The notes under the pieces are model-generated. The model was not told the origin of the DNA, searched no databases, and was given only the letters and a program-made list of their open reading frames with translations. A program made the translations under genes and the position numbers. From contig QXVZ01018812.1 in NCBI GenBank assembly GCA_008931825.1, positions 124,001 through 188,000 of the forward strand: a stretch of 64,000 bases of DNA, read 5' to 3'. This document shows, one piece after another, positions 1 to 10,694 of the stretch (the stretch's first letter is position 1; each line of letters begins with the position of its first letter). This DNA is from Phallusia fumigata. Taxonomy: Eukaryota; Chordata; Ascidiacea; Phlebobranchia; Ascidiidae.

Positions 1-1583
1 TTGCATTGCACGCGACAACTTACGGTCAAAAGATCGACTTTAGCGCTGTTGGTTTCGTTACCCGCAAATGTAATTGTGTGTCAATCGGTGAGTCGAAAAA
101 TGCATACAGTTCGTACTGATTTCCTTTTAAGTTAATTTTGTTTGATCTTAATACCTGACAGGCTTGTTTTCATTTAGCTTAAGGTATTTCAACATAAAAG
201 ATGTGAAAAAAACGAATGTTTAATTTCGCCGAACAAAGTGTTCGGACTGCGTACTCAAAATGCTGCACTAACGTTTCAACACACACGATACAACTTTGAA
301 ATATTAAATTTTTACGACGTTTTATTAAAACAATCAATGCCTTGTCAATGGTGGTTTGTGTCGACCTTTTCTTCATGTTTTTACACTGGCGGTGCGATAA
401 AATGAAAAATGTGGTTTTCCTTAGGCAGAGAAAAAATACCACTCCCTTTCTTGTTTTTTTTTTTATGCTACACCCTCCTTCATGCCACAGGTTTACGTTG
501 TTGTTCTAACTAATAGGCAAACCGGTTTTACCGATGGGTATAGCAAAAACGCAAAACACTCCCGGTCTGACATTGCTATTTCTAAATAAACAATAATAAT
601 CAATATTAGCATCTCTACATTTCTTTACTTCTGTTGCTTTTTTGTTTTAGAAATTGGCAATGCCCATCCGGACGGAATGTATATTTTTAATACAGGATTG
701 GTGGCTGATTTTGTGTCTGCATCACATATTAACCAATATTATTAGCCAATACATACCGCATACATACTAAGATTACATGACAATCTACAACTAGCGTTTA
801 TCCCGATATCTCTATCTCTCGATACAATTTGTCATTCTAGCATTACCTGTTTCACATAAGTCACCGTGGTAACCCTTCTGACAATGTCATAAAAAAGTCC
901 TTTTACTTTACAAACACCAAGCAACGTTGTGAGGTGCGTTCATCTGTAGATTAAACGAATGTCAGTACAGGTGCACGCCAATCAGCGCATCAAAGCGACA
1001 AAACTTTTCAAAATATAAATTTTTTAAATGCAACTTGTAAACACCGTTGCAAAGCACAAATATTACCCCCGGTTACAACCTCCTTTTATTACTCCGGGAT
1101 ATACGCATTTATTTATTACCCTGGTAATGATCTTGAAACTGCTGCTCTAAACGTACGAAGTAATGGTTGATTGCGCTCTATTGGACTTTGGCACGGCATT
1201 GTGCAGTTTTGTGCAATGTATATTTAACTTCTTGTCGACAACCATTGCAGTTGGAATCGTCTTTGAAATAAAATTCGAATATTCTGCCTTGTTTGAGCAA
1301 CTATAAATGCCAAAAAAGGCCATCACTGTGATGCTAAATCTCATTTTGCAGTTTCGTGTTTTTTAAGGTTCAATTTATCTGATGTGAAGTTTTTAACTTC
1401 AAGGGTATTATATTTCAAATGCGAACAGTTGGTACTACTTGTTACAACACACCTCACTCCAAATAATTTACAGTGCATTTAAGCGCTTATGTTATTCCTA
1501 TATAATTTTGCCAGTCTGTATATTCCACCAAGTTTATAGATCATGCGAAAAGCTTTGCATTTTTGTCAATAACATGTCGCAAG
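1..1583. other. left flank without a recognised gene
   Basis: This AT-rich stretch has no exon I can match to a family. A minus-strand reading frame at 1147-1344 (65 residues) starts with a hydrophobic, signal-like stretch, but it has no recognisable domain and no splice continuity with the lectin exon to its right, so I do not call it. About 40 bases at 1515-1555 recur with few changes at 2508-2548, on either side of the truncated lectin gene. Confidence 0.5.
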
Positions 1584-2149
1584 TCAAAGTAAAGTAAAAG
1601 TTTTTAAACTAATACGAAGATAACATGAACCACTTGTGAATTGTGGTTCACCTTCCCAGTTCTGATTTGTTCCTCCTCCCGGATTAGGTATATATCCGCT
1701 ATCAATCCAATACCGGGTGTATTGGTTACCGGTCGCTCCACCCCAATATGCAGCTTTGTTCCCAAAAGATTCAATAACATCGCCAACCCAATTGCTCAAT
1801 TGTTCGGTGATAAGTGTTTGGAGTTGTTGCTCATTAATTTTGACCAACGAACCTCCTTTGTATGCTTTGCAATACTCATTGGCTTCGTTAAAACTTATCT
1901 GTAAACTTTCTGACTTGTGAAAGGCGATCAGTCGTTGGGGATTCCAACTGTCTACAGGCGTGTATACAAATGAGGCTGCAAAACCTGAAAGTCAAAGTTG
2001 TTGTTTTTAGTGTTTTCGTATCCTTATATAAGTTACAATTAGTTGTAGTTTGACACTTACTCACATCCTTCTCCTTTTCCCGTTTGAAAGTAAAATGCAG
2101 AAAACACGAACAAGGTACACGCAAGCTTACGCATCCTAGTACTTCGCAT
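1584..2149 (-). CDS. truncated secreted C-type lectin-like protein
   Basis: Two exons are visible. Exon 1 (2149-2065) codes for a signal peptide beginning MRSTRMRKLACTLFVFSAF and ends in phase 1. Exon 2 (1984-1584) opens with CFAASFVYTP and is closely related to the lectin exon of the next gene: both have FNEANEYCKAY, an LVKIxEQxLQxL-type stretch, GNKAxYWGG and CYLRIS. After CYLRIS the frame runs into six unrelated residues and a stop, so the last third of the fold, with its final cysteines and the Trp-rich strand, is absent. The fold is therefore unlikely to close normally. It could be a decaying copy or a short secreted variant. I found no GT donor that would continue the domain, and no EGF or membrane exon to the left. 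Confidence 0.7.
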
Positions 2150-3295
2150 AATACGACTCAACTGCTTAAACCCTGCTGATTGTTGACTGCACAGACTGTA
2201 TGCGTAGGGTAACATTTAAAATACTCGCGTTTGGCATCTTTTGCGCCCCCGCTGGTGACTTTGTTATTAAAAAAACCTCAATGTTATTTCTTGCTGTTGC
2301 CAGCGTGGGAGCTGGATTGTTTGTAGTGGTAGCAGTGAATTTTATTATTTATTAAGCTACTTTCATTGATAGAAAACGAGGTCAACGATAGCATGGCAGT
2401 TATCGTTTGAGGTTTAATGCCATTAACGCAGCTTACATTTTCATCGGCACATCTTCAATACCCGGAAATGCTCTACCAAGCTGATATGCTGATGTTAGCC
2501 CTTTCTCTGTATATTCTACCAAGTTTTTAGGTCATGCGAAAAAAATTTTTTTTCTGACTTCCCTGTGCTAAAATTAGCACATCGTCTTAATTTGCTGAGT
2601 AGCACGTTATTTTTTGTCCATACATGCATCGTTGGCCAACTCAAGGTAATATGTTTTGGTCGTTATTTTAATAAGAAACCTGTTATTGTGCTATTTCGAA
2701 ATGATTTTATTGCTACAAACTAAACTATTAAACTTACAACAAATAACAACTAAAGCAGCAATCTTGCAATGTTATCGTAATTCTCAACCCCTTTAACGAC
2801 CATCGATTCGTTAAGTTTACATTTTATTCAGGAAGAAGGATGTCTTGGATGTAGAATCAAGTTTGGTAACAAGTAAAACATCACTTTTTGGAATTACAAT
2901 ATAAGCATAGTCCACTATTTTTTAAGAGTGCTTGTCCGGCAAACGTGCTAGAAATTGCTGCAAAATAAAAGGCCACCTTCACGTTGATTTCCGTTTGTTT
3001 CTTTTTTCGTCTATGAAACAGCACATATACTTTTTTACCTTTATGTACACAACAATCCCACTGACTGGGGGAGAAAAATACAAGCAAACATGTGCAAAAA
3101 AAACAACAATCACACTAAAACCACGTTCCAAAATCGGACATGTTACTGCTGTAATTTATGTTGTCAAAGAAGCTCCCCTTCCTCTCTTTCATGTTCACTC
3201 TGCAGCACTCCTACTCGATTTTGGCGGTTTGAGAACCTTAACAGCAACAAACAACAATGTGAATTGGTTTGTAGAATACAGCCTCTTTTTTGTTC
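2150..3295. other. spacer between lectin genes 1 and 2
   Basis: No gene is recognised. It includes the promoter side of lectin gene 1 and the 3-prime side of lectin gene 2. The stretch at 3120-3205, read on the minus strand, could be a 3-prime exon of lectin gene 2. Joining from the membrane exon there, one acceptor gives an immediate stop. Another gives a short acidic tail ending EEGELL, which would be an acidic dileucine sorting signal. Neither join is certain. Confidence 0.4.
2243..2259 (-). promoter_or_regulatory. shared upstream element, CTCF-like in sequence
   Basis: On the minus strand this reads GTCACCAGCGGGGGCGC, followed by AAAGAT. It lies about 94 bases upstream of the ATG of the truncated lectin gene. 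A matching element sits at 8054-8071 in front of the second lectin gene. The core resembles the CCASYAGRKGGC consensus known for CTCF, and a TTTTAAA-like AT box lies between it and the ATG. The shared position suggests a promoter element inherited by duplication. Identity as a CTCF site is only a resemblance. Confidence 0.35.
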
Positions 3296-6200
3296 CTACC
3301 AGCAATAAACAAGGAAACCAGTTTCGCCGATAACGAGTACAGCAAACACAGATAACACTACCCAAACCCAATCCATCTGGCAACCTTTTATTTCTGAAAC
3401 ATAAACAAACACGCCAAGGTTTGTGACTGATTAACAAAGACGTTTTTGAAATTAGTTTAAGTAGCATTTTGTGTCAAAGATGACTATTTTTGCTTCTTGT
3501 AAAAACATTGTGCACAAAAGTTAAGGAGATATTTCGAACATTTTCATCGTTGTGTTATGTTTGTGGTTTTGCCTGGTAATCAATAACAACTCATATCATT
3601 CATTGAAAAGTTTACTTAAAACAACATGTTTGTACTAAAGGAACTTTATTCTTATTGTGTGGCCAGGCAAGTTATAGATTTCCGCCGTATAATTCACTAG
3701 TAGTTTAATTTGAATCAATAATTTCGAATTTTTTGAAATTTTATGACGTTAATGTCGCCCAGATTACTTTCTCACAGGGAAGGTCTTTGCAACCTTGACA
3801 ACTACATTCCTTGTTGGTTCCGTTTGTTTAGAAATGGTTTTGACGCGCCTACGCCTGTTGTAAAAACGCTTTGCAAACTGCAACGGCTATGTAATTGTTA
3901 TTTTTTTATTAGATAGCTACAGGAGGGAATGTGCTACGTTTGTCGCACAAACTTATGTTAAGATAAGAATATAAAACAAAGACGCGTATACTTCTGTAAC
4001 TAAACGAAGTTTATCTATAGCCACGATTATTACAACGATTTGGGGGGTTTACCGTTTTCACACGTTATTCCATTGTAGCCATTTTGGCAACGGCATGAAA
4101 ATTTGGTGCCTTTTATTTCACAAATTCTGTTGTTCAGACAAGGCTGTGACGTACATCCGTCTGCAAATAAATAAAGTTTTTCAACAGCAACGACCAATAT
4201 CTGAATTTTGTGGGAACCGTTTTCGCAATTTGTTCCGCTGTAGCCGTCTTGGCAAAGACATGTGAAGTTTGTTTCGTTTGTTTTACAAGTCCAGTTATTC
4301 GCACAAGTTTGTGGCGTGCACGAGTCTGCAAACCAAACATGGAGGATACCACTGCCGGCTACGTTAATGTTATTGTTTTTCGCGTACCGTTTTCGCAAGT
4401 TTTTCCGTTGTAGCCATCTTGGCAATGACATAAGAAGTTGCTACCGTTTGTTACACAAACCTCGTGGTTTAAACAGGGTTGTGAATAACACAAATCTGTA
4501 AACAATTAATCTATAGCGGCTAGCATTTTTTCAATAATTGCTTTGCGTACCATTTTCACACGCTTTTCCGCTGTAGCCATCCTGACAACGACACAAGAAG
4601 TTTGAACCATTTATCAAGCAAGATCCGTTGTTTAAACAAGGTTGTGACGAGCATACATCTGTAAATAAAGCAATGACCTTTAGAGGAAAGCATTTTTGTG
4701 TGAATTGCTTTGCGTACCGTTTTCACACGTTTCTCCGCTATATCCATCTTGGCAATGACATAGAAAGCTTGTTCCGTTTATTTCACAAACTCCTTGGCGT
4801 AGACAAGGTTGCGAGCTGCAGACATCTGTTAATTGAATCCTAAAAGTTTCAAGCAACGACTAATGAATGACATTTTTAAGGACTGGTGGTTACCGTTTTC
4901 GCAGTTTTGTCCGCTATAGCCATCTTGGCAACGACAGGAAAAGTTTGTTCCGTTTGCTTCACAGATCCCATTGTTAATGCACGGCTGTGACGAGCAAACA
5001 TCTGGGAACAAAATTCGAAAGTTGAACTAAAGCAAAAAATTGAATGGCGTGGTTGGAGGTACCGTTTTCGCAAGTTGTTCCATCGTAGCCGTCTTGGCAA
5101 TGGCACAAGAAGTTTGTTCCATTTGTAACACAAACTCCATGGTTTTGACAAGGTTGTGACGAACACAAATCTGTAAACAATTGATCTCTAACCGCTAGTA
5201 TTTTTAATAATTGTTTTGCTCACCGTTTTTACACGTTTTTCCGCTGTAGCCATCTTTACAATGACAAGAAAAGTTGGTTCCGTTTGTTTTACAAGTTCCG
5301 TTATTCGCACAAGGTTGTGGCGTGCACAAGTCTGTTAACCAAAAATGGATGATACCCTTGTCGGCTACGTTAACACTATTGTTTTTCGCGTACCATTTTC
5401 GCAAGTTTTTCCATTGTAGCCATCTTGACAACGACACAAGAAGTTTGAACCATTTAACAAGCAAAATCCGTTGTTTAAACAAGGTTGTGACGAGCATACA
5501 TCTGCAAATAAAGCAATAGCCTTATACGGAAAGCGTTTTTGTGCAAATTGTTTTGCTTACCGTTTTCACACGTTTTTCCGCTGTAGCCATCTTGGCAACG
5601 ACACGAAAAGTTGGTACCGTTTATTTTACAAGTTCCGTTATTCGCACAAGGTTGTGGCGTGCACAAGTCTGTAAACGAAACATTGAGTTTACCACTGCCG
5701 GGGAGTTTGTTAATATTACTCGCGTACCGTTCTCGCACGTTTTTCCATTGTAGCCATCCTGGCAACGACACGCGAAGTTGTTTCCTTGCACTTCACAAAC
5801 TCCGTTGTTTAAACAAGGCTGTGGCGTACATACATCTGAAAACAAATAGCACTCTTTCTGCATCAACAACTGTGTAAATATTAGTTTTTTAACTACCGTT
5901 TTCGCATGTTGTTCCGTGGTAGCCATCTAGACATTGACAAACAGCGCCACCTTCAACATCAACCACACAAGTTCCGTTGTTAAGGCAGAGGATGTCGGCA
6001 CAGACCTCTGACACATGTGTAATGGTTATACAAAGTAGTATTTAATTTTCCTTGTTTGGTGTAGAATACGTGTTTGTTGGTGACTTAACACCAAATGCTA
6101 TCATCTGGTGGTATTTACAACCATTGCGAAGGATCTCCCCTTGTTAGAAGCATATTTTTACCACTCGAATTTATTCTTACATGTACATAAAACCTGCGTT

Positions 6201-7945
6201 TATTGGTCATTACAAGGCTATACTTCGAGGTGGCGACTGTAGTGTTTACCGCCAAATAATAACTCGACAAAGATCAATATTGTATTTGCCACCCGGAATA
6301 AAAGGAATCAGAATTAGCAACCTAAAGTAAGAACACAAAAATATTTAGTGCCTCAAATGCCTCAAATTTTTTTCTAAGTGTTATTTTCCAAATAGGTTCT
6401 GCAAGCATACATTGAAAAACTGTTTTACCTCTATCACACGTATCTCCGTAATATCCTGAAGTGCAATTGCAAACAACTTCTGATCCATGTGGGATGCAAG
6501 TTCCATTGTGTTGGCAAGGGTTGGGAAAACATACATCTAAAATACAGCCAGTCAAAACTTTTTGGTTAAAACATTGATTTCTGTTTACATGGTATAAAAC
6601 ATATTTAACATTCCTTTACCAGTGTCGCAATTTCTGCCGGTAAATCCCTCCGTACAGTTGCAAGTGTAATCAGATTGTGTCGTGTGGCAAGTACCATTGT
6701 TGTTACAGGGTGTGCTGGTGCAAGGATCTAAAAGGTCCACAAGTGTTTCAAAATTTATCGAACATATATGATCAAGGATGTTAGTACGATACGGCACGTA
6801 GTGAGTTGTACGTACCTCGTTGGTATGGGGTTACTGTACCTCCTAATAAATTTTGCTCCGTACCGTATCTTACTGCCAACCATTGTCGAGGATCGGTATT
6901 GGTAACGGTACGGTACTTATTGAGTTGTTGGTGCCACGCACCTCGTTACGAAGGGCATACTGTACCTTTTGATAAATTTTCCTGCGCACTGTATTGTACC
7001 AACGTACCTTACCTTACTGACATCCTTGTCTGTAATAGCATTCGTGCAGGTATTTTACCTTAATTGTTTAATCTCTGTACGTTTAGTACACAGATTAAGA
7101 GCACTTCGTGGTGTGACCTACCTTTATCTGCGCATGTTTTGCTTGAAAGCTGTGGCACGCAGATTTTGTCTTCAGCGCATGGTGGGTCACAAGGATCTAA
7201 GTTGTAATACAGTTTGGGTTGATCACGCGACGCTAATGATTTACGAGCATGAGAGAAGTAAATAGTGCGTTGTGATAATGATGTTTAGCAACAAACATAA
7301 GAAATAATTACAATGTACTGACAACATTGTGTGCAACACACGATTTTATGTACGTACCCATTTCACATATGTATGATCCCCAGCCAGCTGTAGTTGGTGC
7401 ACTTTCAGCAAACCATTCACCCAAAGTACTGTTCTGTGCACTAATTCGCAGGTAACAATCATTACTTGTACACTGTGGTTCTCCATCTTGCCAATTTTCA
7501 TATAATCCTTCACCTGGCATAGGTAGGTACTGGCCCCCATTTGTCCAAGACCAGCTATTGGCGTAACTATATCCCCCACCCCAATACCCAGCCTTATTTC
7601 CTGACAAGCTATCAACATCGTTTGCCCAAATGCTTAGCTGTTCGTTTACAAGTAGTTGTAGTTCTTGCTCAGTAATAGTAACCAACGAACCCTGATATGC
7701 TTTACAATACTCATTGGCTTCATTAAAACTTGTTGGTGAGTTTTCTGATTTATAGAAAACAATTAGTCTTGTTGGTCCCATCCAACTCGGGGGCGAGTAT
7801 TCAAATGAAGCTGCGAAACCTGAAAGAGGCATAATTACGTATGACGCTGTCTACAGTATTACGTTCTGTACTTACTTCCCTCCCCACGAACCGCTTGCAA
7901 GTAAATCGATGTAAAGACAAGTAGAAGACTACCTATCGTATACAT
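3296..7945 (-). CDS. type I membrane protein: C-type lectin domain plus 14 EGF repeats
   Basis: Eighteen coding exons, all in phase (2220 nt, 739 residues). Exon 1 (7945-7876) is a signal peptide starting MYTIGSLLLVFTSIYLQAV. Exon 2 (7819-7358) is a C-type lectin domain with NxxYWGG, GEPQCTSNDCYLRIS and GSYICE; the usual EPN and WND calcium motifs are not seen. Exon 3 (7196-7122) is a small four-cysteine module. Exons 4-17 are one EGF each: 6727-6620, 6536-6429, 6007-5897, 5835-5728, 5668-5561, 5501-5394, 5331-5224, 5170-5063, 5001-4894, 4825-4718, 4658-4551, 4495-4388, 4325-4218 and 4160-4053. All are 108 nt except one of 111, with phase 1 at both ends, typically CxxQPCxNNGxC and CQDGYxGxTCENG. 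Exon 18 (3393-3296) is a hydrophobic span ending VYCW and a stop, so there is almost no cytoplasmic tail. It probably acts as a surface adhesion or recognition receptor. Confidence 0.82.
6785..7045. repeat. dispersed GTACGGTAC-rich repeat, two units
   Basis: Two degenerate units of roughly 115 bases lie in the intron between exons 3 and 4 of lectin gene 2. Each has a GTACC or CGTACC run, CTCGTTxxxAxGGxxTACTGTACC, then ATAAATTTT and another GTACC stretch. Related copies occur at 39125-39232 and 42565-42778, inside introns of the leftmost lipoxygenase gene, so this is an interspersed family rather than a local tandem. I see no coding capacity and cannot name the class. Confidence 0.6.
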
Positions 7946-8053
7946 CTCTTGTATACAGCTGGACGACTTACACTGCTTTGTGACGTTTCGCTGGACGAGA
8001 CACAGTGTTTGCGACGTTTAAAACCGATGTTGCTCACACTATATGTATCTTTA

Positions 8054-8071
8054 GCGCACTCTGCTGGTAAC
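8054..8071 (-). promoter_or_regulatory. shared upstream element of lectin gene 2
   Basis: On the minus strand this reads GTTACCAGCAGAGTGCGC, followed by TAAAGAT, about 109 bases before the ATG at 7945. It matches the element at 2243-2259 in sequence, orientation and distance. The core again resembles a CTCF-type consensus. The two genes are paralogs, so retained similarity could reflect duplication as well as function. Confidence 0.35.
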
Positions 8072-8450
8072 GCTAAATAGTGGTTTAGTAGTGATCGTAG
8101 CCCTCCTCATTACTGGTTCGTTTTTGCTTGGGAAAATTCCAAAAGGTCAAAAAGGACACAGGGCGCGTGAACATCAACGCAACCAGGTGAAACATCAAGA
8201 AGATCTTCGCAACAAAGACCTCTCTTCAACAGAAACACAACATAAACAATTTACACCTAACCAAAAAATATCCCCAAGGGATCTTTTTTCGATCTCTAAA
8301 CAAACTAAAGAGGATACTGAAGATAAACAAACAAAGTGAAAGAAACAAGAAGAACTTATGCAAACTATTCACTTATCAATACAAAAGCATACAAAAAAAT
8401 CTATGCGGACAACGAAACTATCTTGTCAGGTAATGAATCTTCTTCTAAAA

Positions 8451-8714
8451 CAAGGATTCTTAACCTTTTGGGGTCGCGCCCCCTTTTCGTTAAATATCAA
8501 ATCTAGGGCCCCATCTCCTTGTGAATAAATACCCAAATAAAAATATTATTTTGTATTTACAATGTCGCACATCGTTAGAAAGGACGGGACTACATTTTTT
8601 AGGTCGGCTTCACAGTCACGTTTGTACAAACTTTAGTCTTCCCACTTACACGCCCCCCTCTCAAACCCTTCATGCCTCCCTAAGGGGGCGCGCCTCCCAG
8701 TTTTAAAACCACTG
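8451..8714. mobile_element. small hAT-type element (264 bp) with 8-bp target duplication
   Basis: The element starts CAAGGATTCTTAACC and ends TTTTAAAACCACTG. After the outer bases the ends form long imperfect inverted repeats that both run into GCGCCCCCTT. It is flanked by the perfect direct repeat TTCTAAAA at 8443-8450 and 8715-8722. An 8-bp duplication and CAGxGGTTCTxAA-like ends are hallmarks of hAT transposons. There is no transposase, so this is a non-autonomous MITE. Confidence 0.85.
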
Positions 8715-9186
8715 TTCTAAAAGAAACGTTGCAGTTCATACTTCAACGAAGAACCTTCCCTTTACCAATCTTTCTCCAAGTCTCATGCAAAGCAAACTTT
8801 CTTCTCGACAATCATCTTCGAACAAGGCTAAACATCAGAAGTTTCCCAAATCAAAGAACGCACAACTTCACTCTTTCATGCAACTATATTTTTATTTTAA
8901 CAAAAGGTATCTCTGTTGTAAACTCTGTTTAATTTATGTCAAAAATAATTTTGTGTAAAACTTTGAAGAAACTGTCTTGATTTACATCCTTTTTTTGAAC
9001 TACAAACACATAGTATAACTTCACGAAACTGCTTTTTGTCAATTATGTGGCTTAAGAACGTGTCTGCTAAGCTAGTTACCTCAATTAACATTTTCTTTTG
9101 TCACAAATAAATTGCTGAAAAATGGCAGTGATGAAACGTGGAACGGTACAAAGTATGCTGCGGCAAAAACGTACCAAGTACAATAC

Positions 9187-9412
9187 TGAGCCAAAAAAGA
9201 AAAAAAGTAGACAGATGGCAGTTGGAGTCGTAAGGGGGGCTAATAGCTGGGTGACTTCAAATGCACACAATGTCCAACCAGTGGTACAAACAAAGTTATT
9301 TTAAATTTGCAAGTAGTGGTGCAAATGAAGTTATATTAAACGATCGTAAACTACTTGCTGAAAAAGGAAAAAACAGATGGTAGTTGGAGTTGTGGGAGCT
9401 TAATGACCTATT
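9187..9412. repeat. partial direct duplication
   Basis: About 60 bases at 9187-9254 (CTGAGCC, an A/G run, then CAGATGGCAGTTGGAGT) recur at about 9355-9412 as CTGAAAAAGG, then CAGATGGTAGTTGGAGT. The copies have diverged. A plus-strand frame covering the first copy has no known domain, and the second copy does not keep that frame. Confidence 0.4.
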
Positions 9413-10316
9413 GACATGTAGCCCCCTCCAGTGGTCGAAGTTTTCAACATCGTCTTAATTGAATGAAATTTAAATACACTATAGTTTGGTTCACTGTGGT
9501 TTGTTTTTTGATTCGCTTTACTCTATTGTCCCAGCTGTTACCCCACTAGCCACCTAAAGTTGTTCAAATTATTAAACAATGTCTAAATAGGTTGAAATTT
9601 AGACAGTTTGGAGAACATGCCATTATAGTACAATAAAAAAAGTTTAACCTGTTAGGCCTGTAAGGTTTGTAGATCAGGCCACAGTGGCGTATCATTCAGT
9701 TTCCTTAGTTATTTTTATAATCACCCATTTAACAGATTGTAGAAACTTTTGATGTGTTTATACTTCCAAAACGTAGGTAACTATGGGACCCAGTGTAAAA
9801 TAATGTATTGAATATAAACCCTTTATAAATTGAGTGGTAGTGTAGGTGGAATAGTGAAATCCCCCTTCTAATTTTTTGAGATACCAGCTTGCCTTATTAC
9901 TTTAAATTGAATCTACATCGAATATCATTTTTTGCACCTAGATAGCTACGACTATGTCCTGAATCCCCTTTACAAATAAACATGGTATAAATCTGTACAT
10001 TGTTATTGCAATAAGGAACAATTTGGCGAGCAAACAAAAATTGGCTTCAAAGGAAAAATCAAAAAAGTAAATCCCACCAAATGTAAACGTTGGCTACGAG
10101 GGTATAAAGCAGGAGACGGTACAACATTTTCGCTAAGAATCATATTAGTTGGTGCAAAAACACACCACATAGTGCAAAGAGACCCAGAATTTATTACCAA
10201 TGAAGCCGGTTAAAAAAATTGGAAATACCCCAAACACCTTAAACCGCACCATAAAAAAAAATAATGAAAAACAAATTTATCGTCAAGTTTGCTTCAACAA
10301 ATATTCCAAAGTCATT

Positions 10317-10364
10317 TTAGGAATGTTCTGACAAAGCCATAAAACTCTCCATAAGCATGTACGT
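10317..10364 (-). other. candidate last exon of the pseudophosphatase receptor
   Basis: Read on the minus strand after an AG at about 10365, this gives TYMLMESFMALSEHS and a stop. That resembles the closing helix of a phosphatase domain, compared with DDYILLHKLLAES at the same place in domain 1. The phase fits only if the previous exon ends at a weak GTGTTG donor a few bases before the better GTAAGT. The call is therefore tentative. Confidence 0.3.
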
Positions 10365-10694
10365 GCCTATTATAAAGTCAGCTAGTACCATTTTAAACAG
10401 AATTATATGAGGTTGAAACGCTTTAATTACAGTGATGAAACCTACATAATAAACAAACAAACAATCTTTCATTGCACAAAATTACGTCTGCTGGTACAAG
10501 CAATCACATCCTTTGAACCGGACGACTTTATTTCTCCACCATATTGTAGAGGAAAGAATATTGGTCCTGTAATCAATAGGAACGGACATGTTAATTTATT
10601 TTTAATGTCGTTTTTTTGTTTCCATTTGGTAAAAACGCTTTTGGATGCAATACCAACCCATATTTTTTCTGTGTTTCAATATTTGATTACTTAC

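Larger units (their letters stand above)
7946..10600. other. spacer between lectin genes 2 and 3
   Basis: No multi-exon gene is recognised. The first 130 bases are the promoter side of lectin gene 2. A plus-strand frame from about 8091 begins with GTG rather than ATG and is highly polar, and another at 9122-9304 sits on a repeated segment; neither looks like a gene. The stretch contains a small hAT-type element at 8451-8714. From about 9500 to 10300 I see nothing beyond AT-rich sequence. Confidence 0.5.

Noticed and set aside
1147-1344. Minus-strand 65-residue frame with a signal-like start
   Set aside because: No domain and no continuation; a chance frame is as likely.
4053-6727. Regularly spaced near-identical blocks that look like a CRISPR array
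   Set aside because: The blocks are 108-nt EGF exons in phase with splice sites, and the spacers are introns.
8091-8339. Plus-strand polar frame
   Set aside because: It begins with GTG, not ATG, has no domain and lies in a promoter and transposon area.
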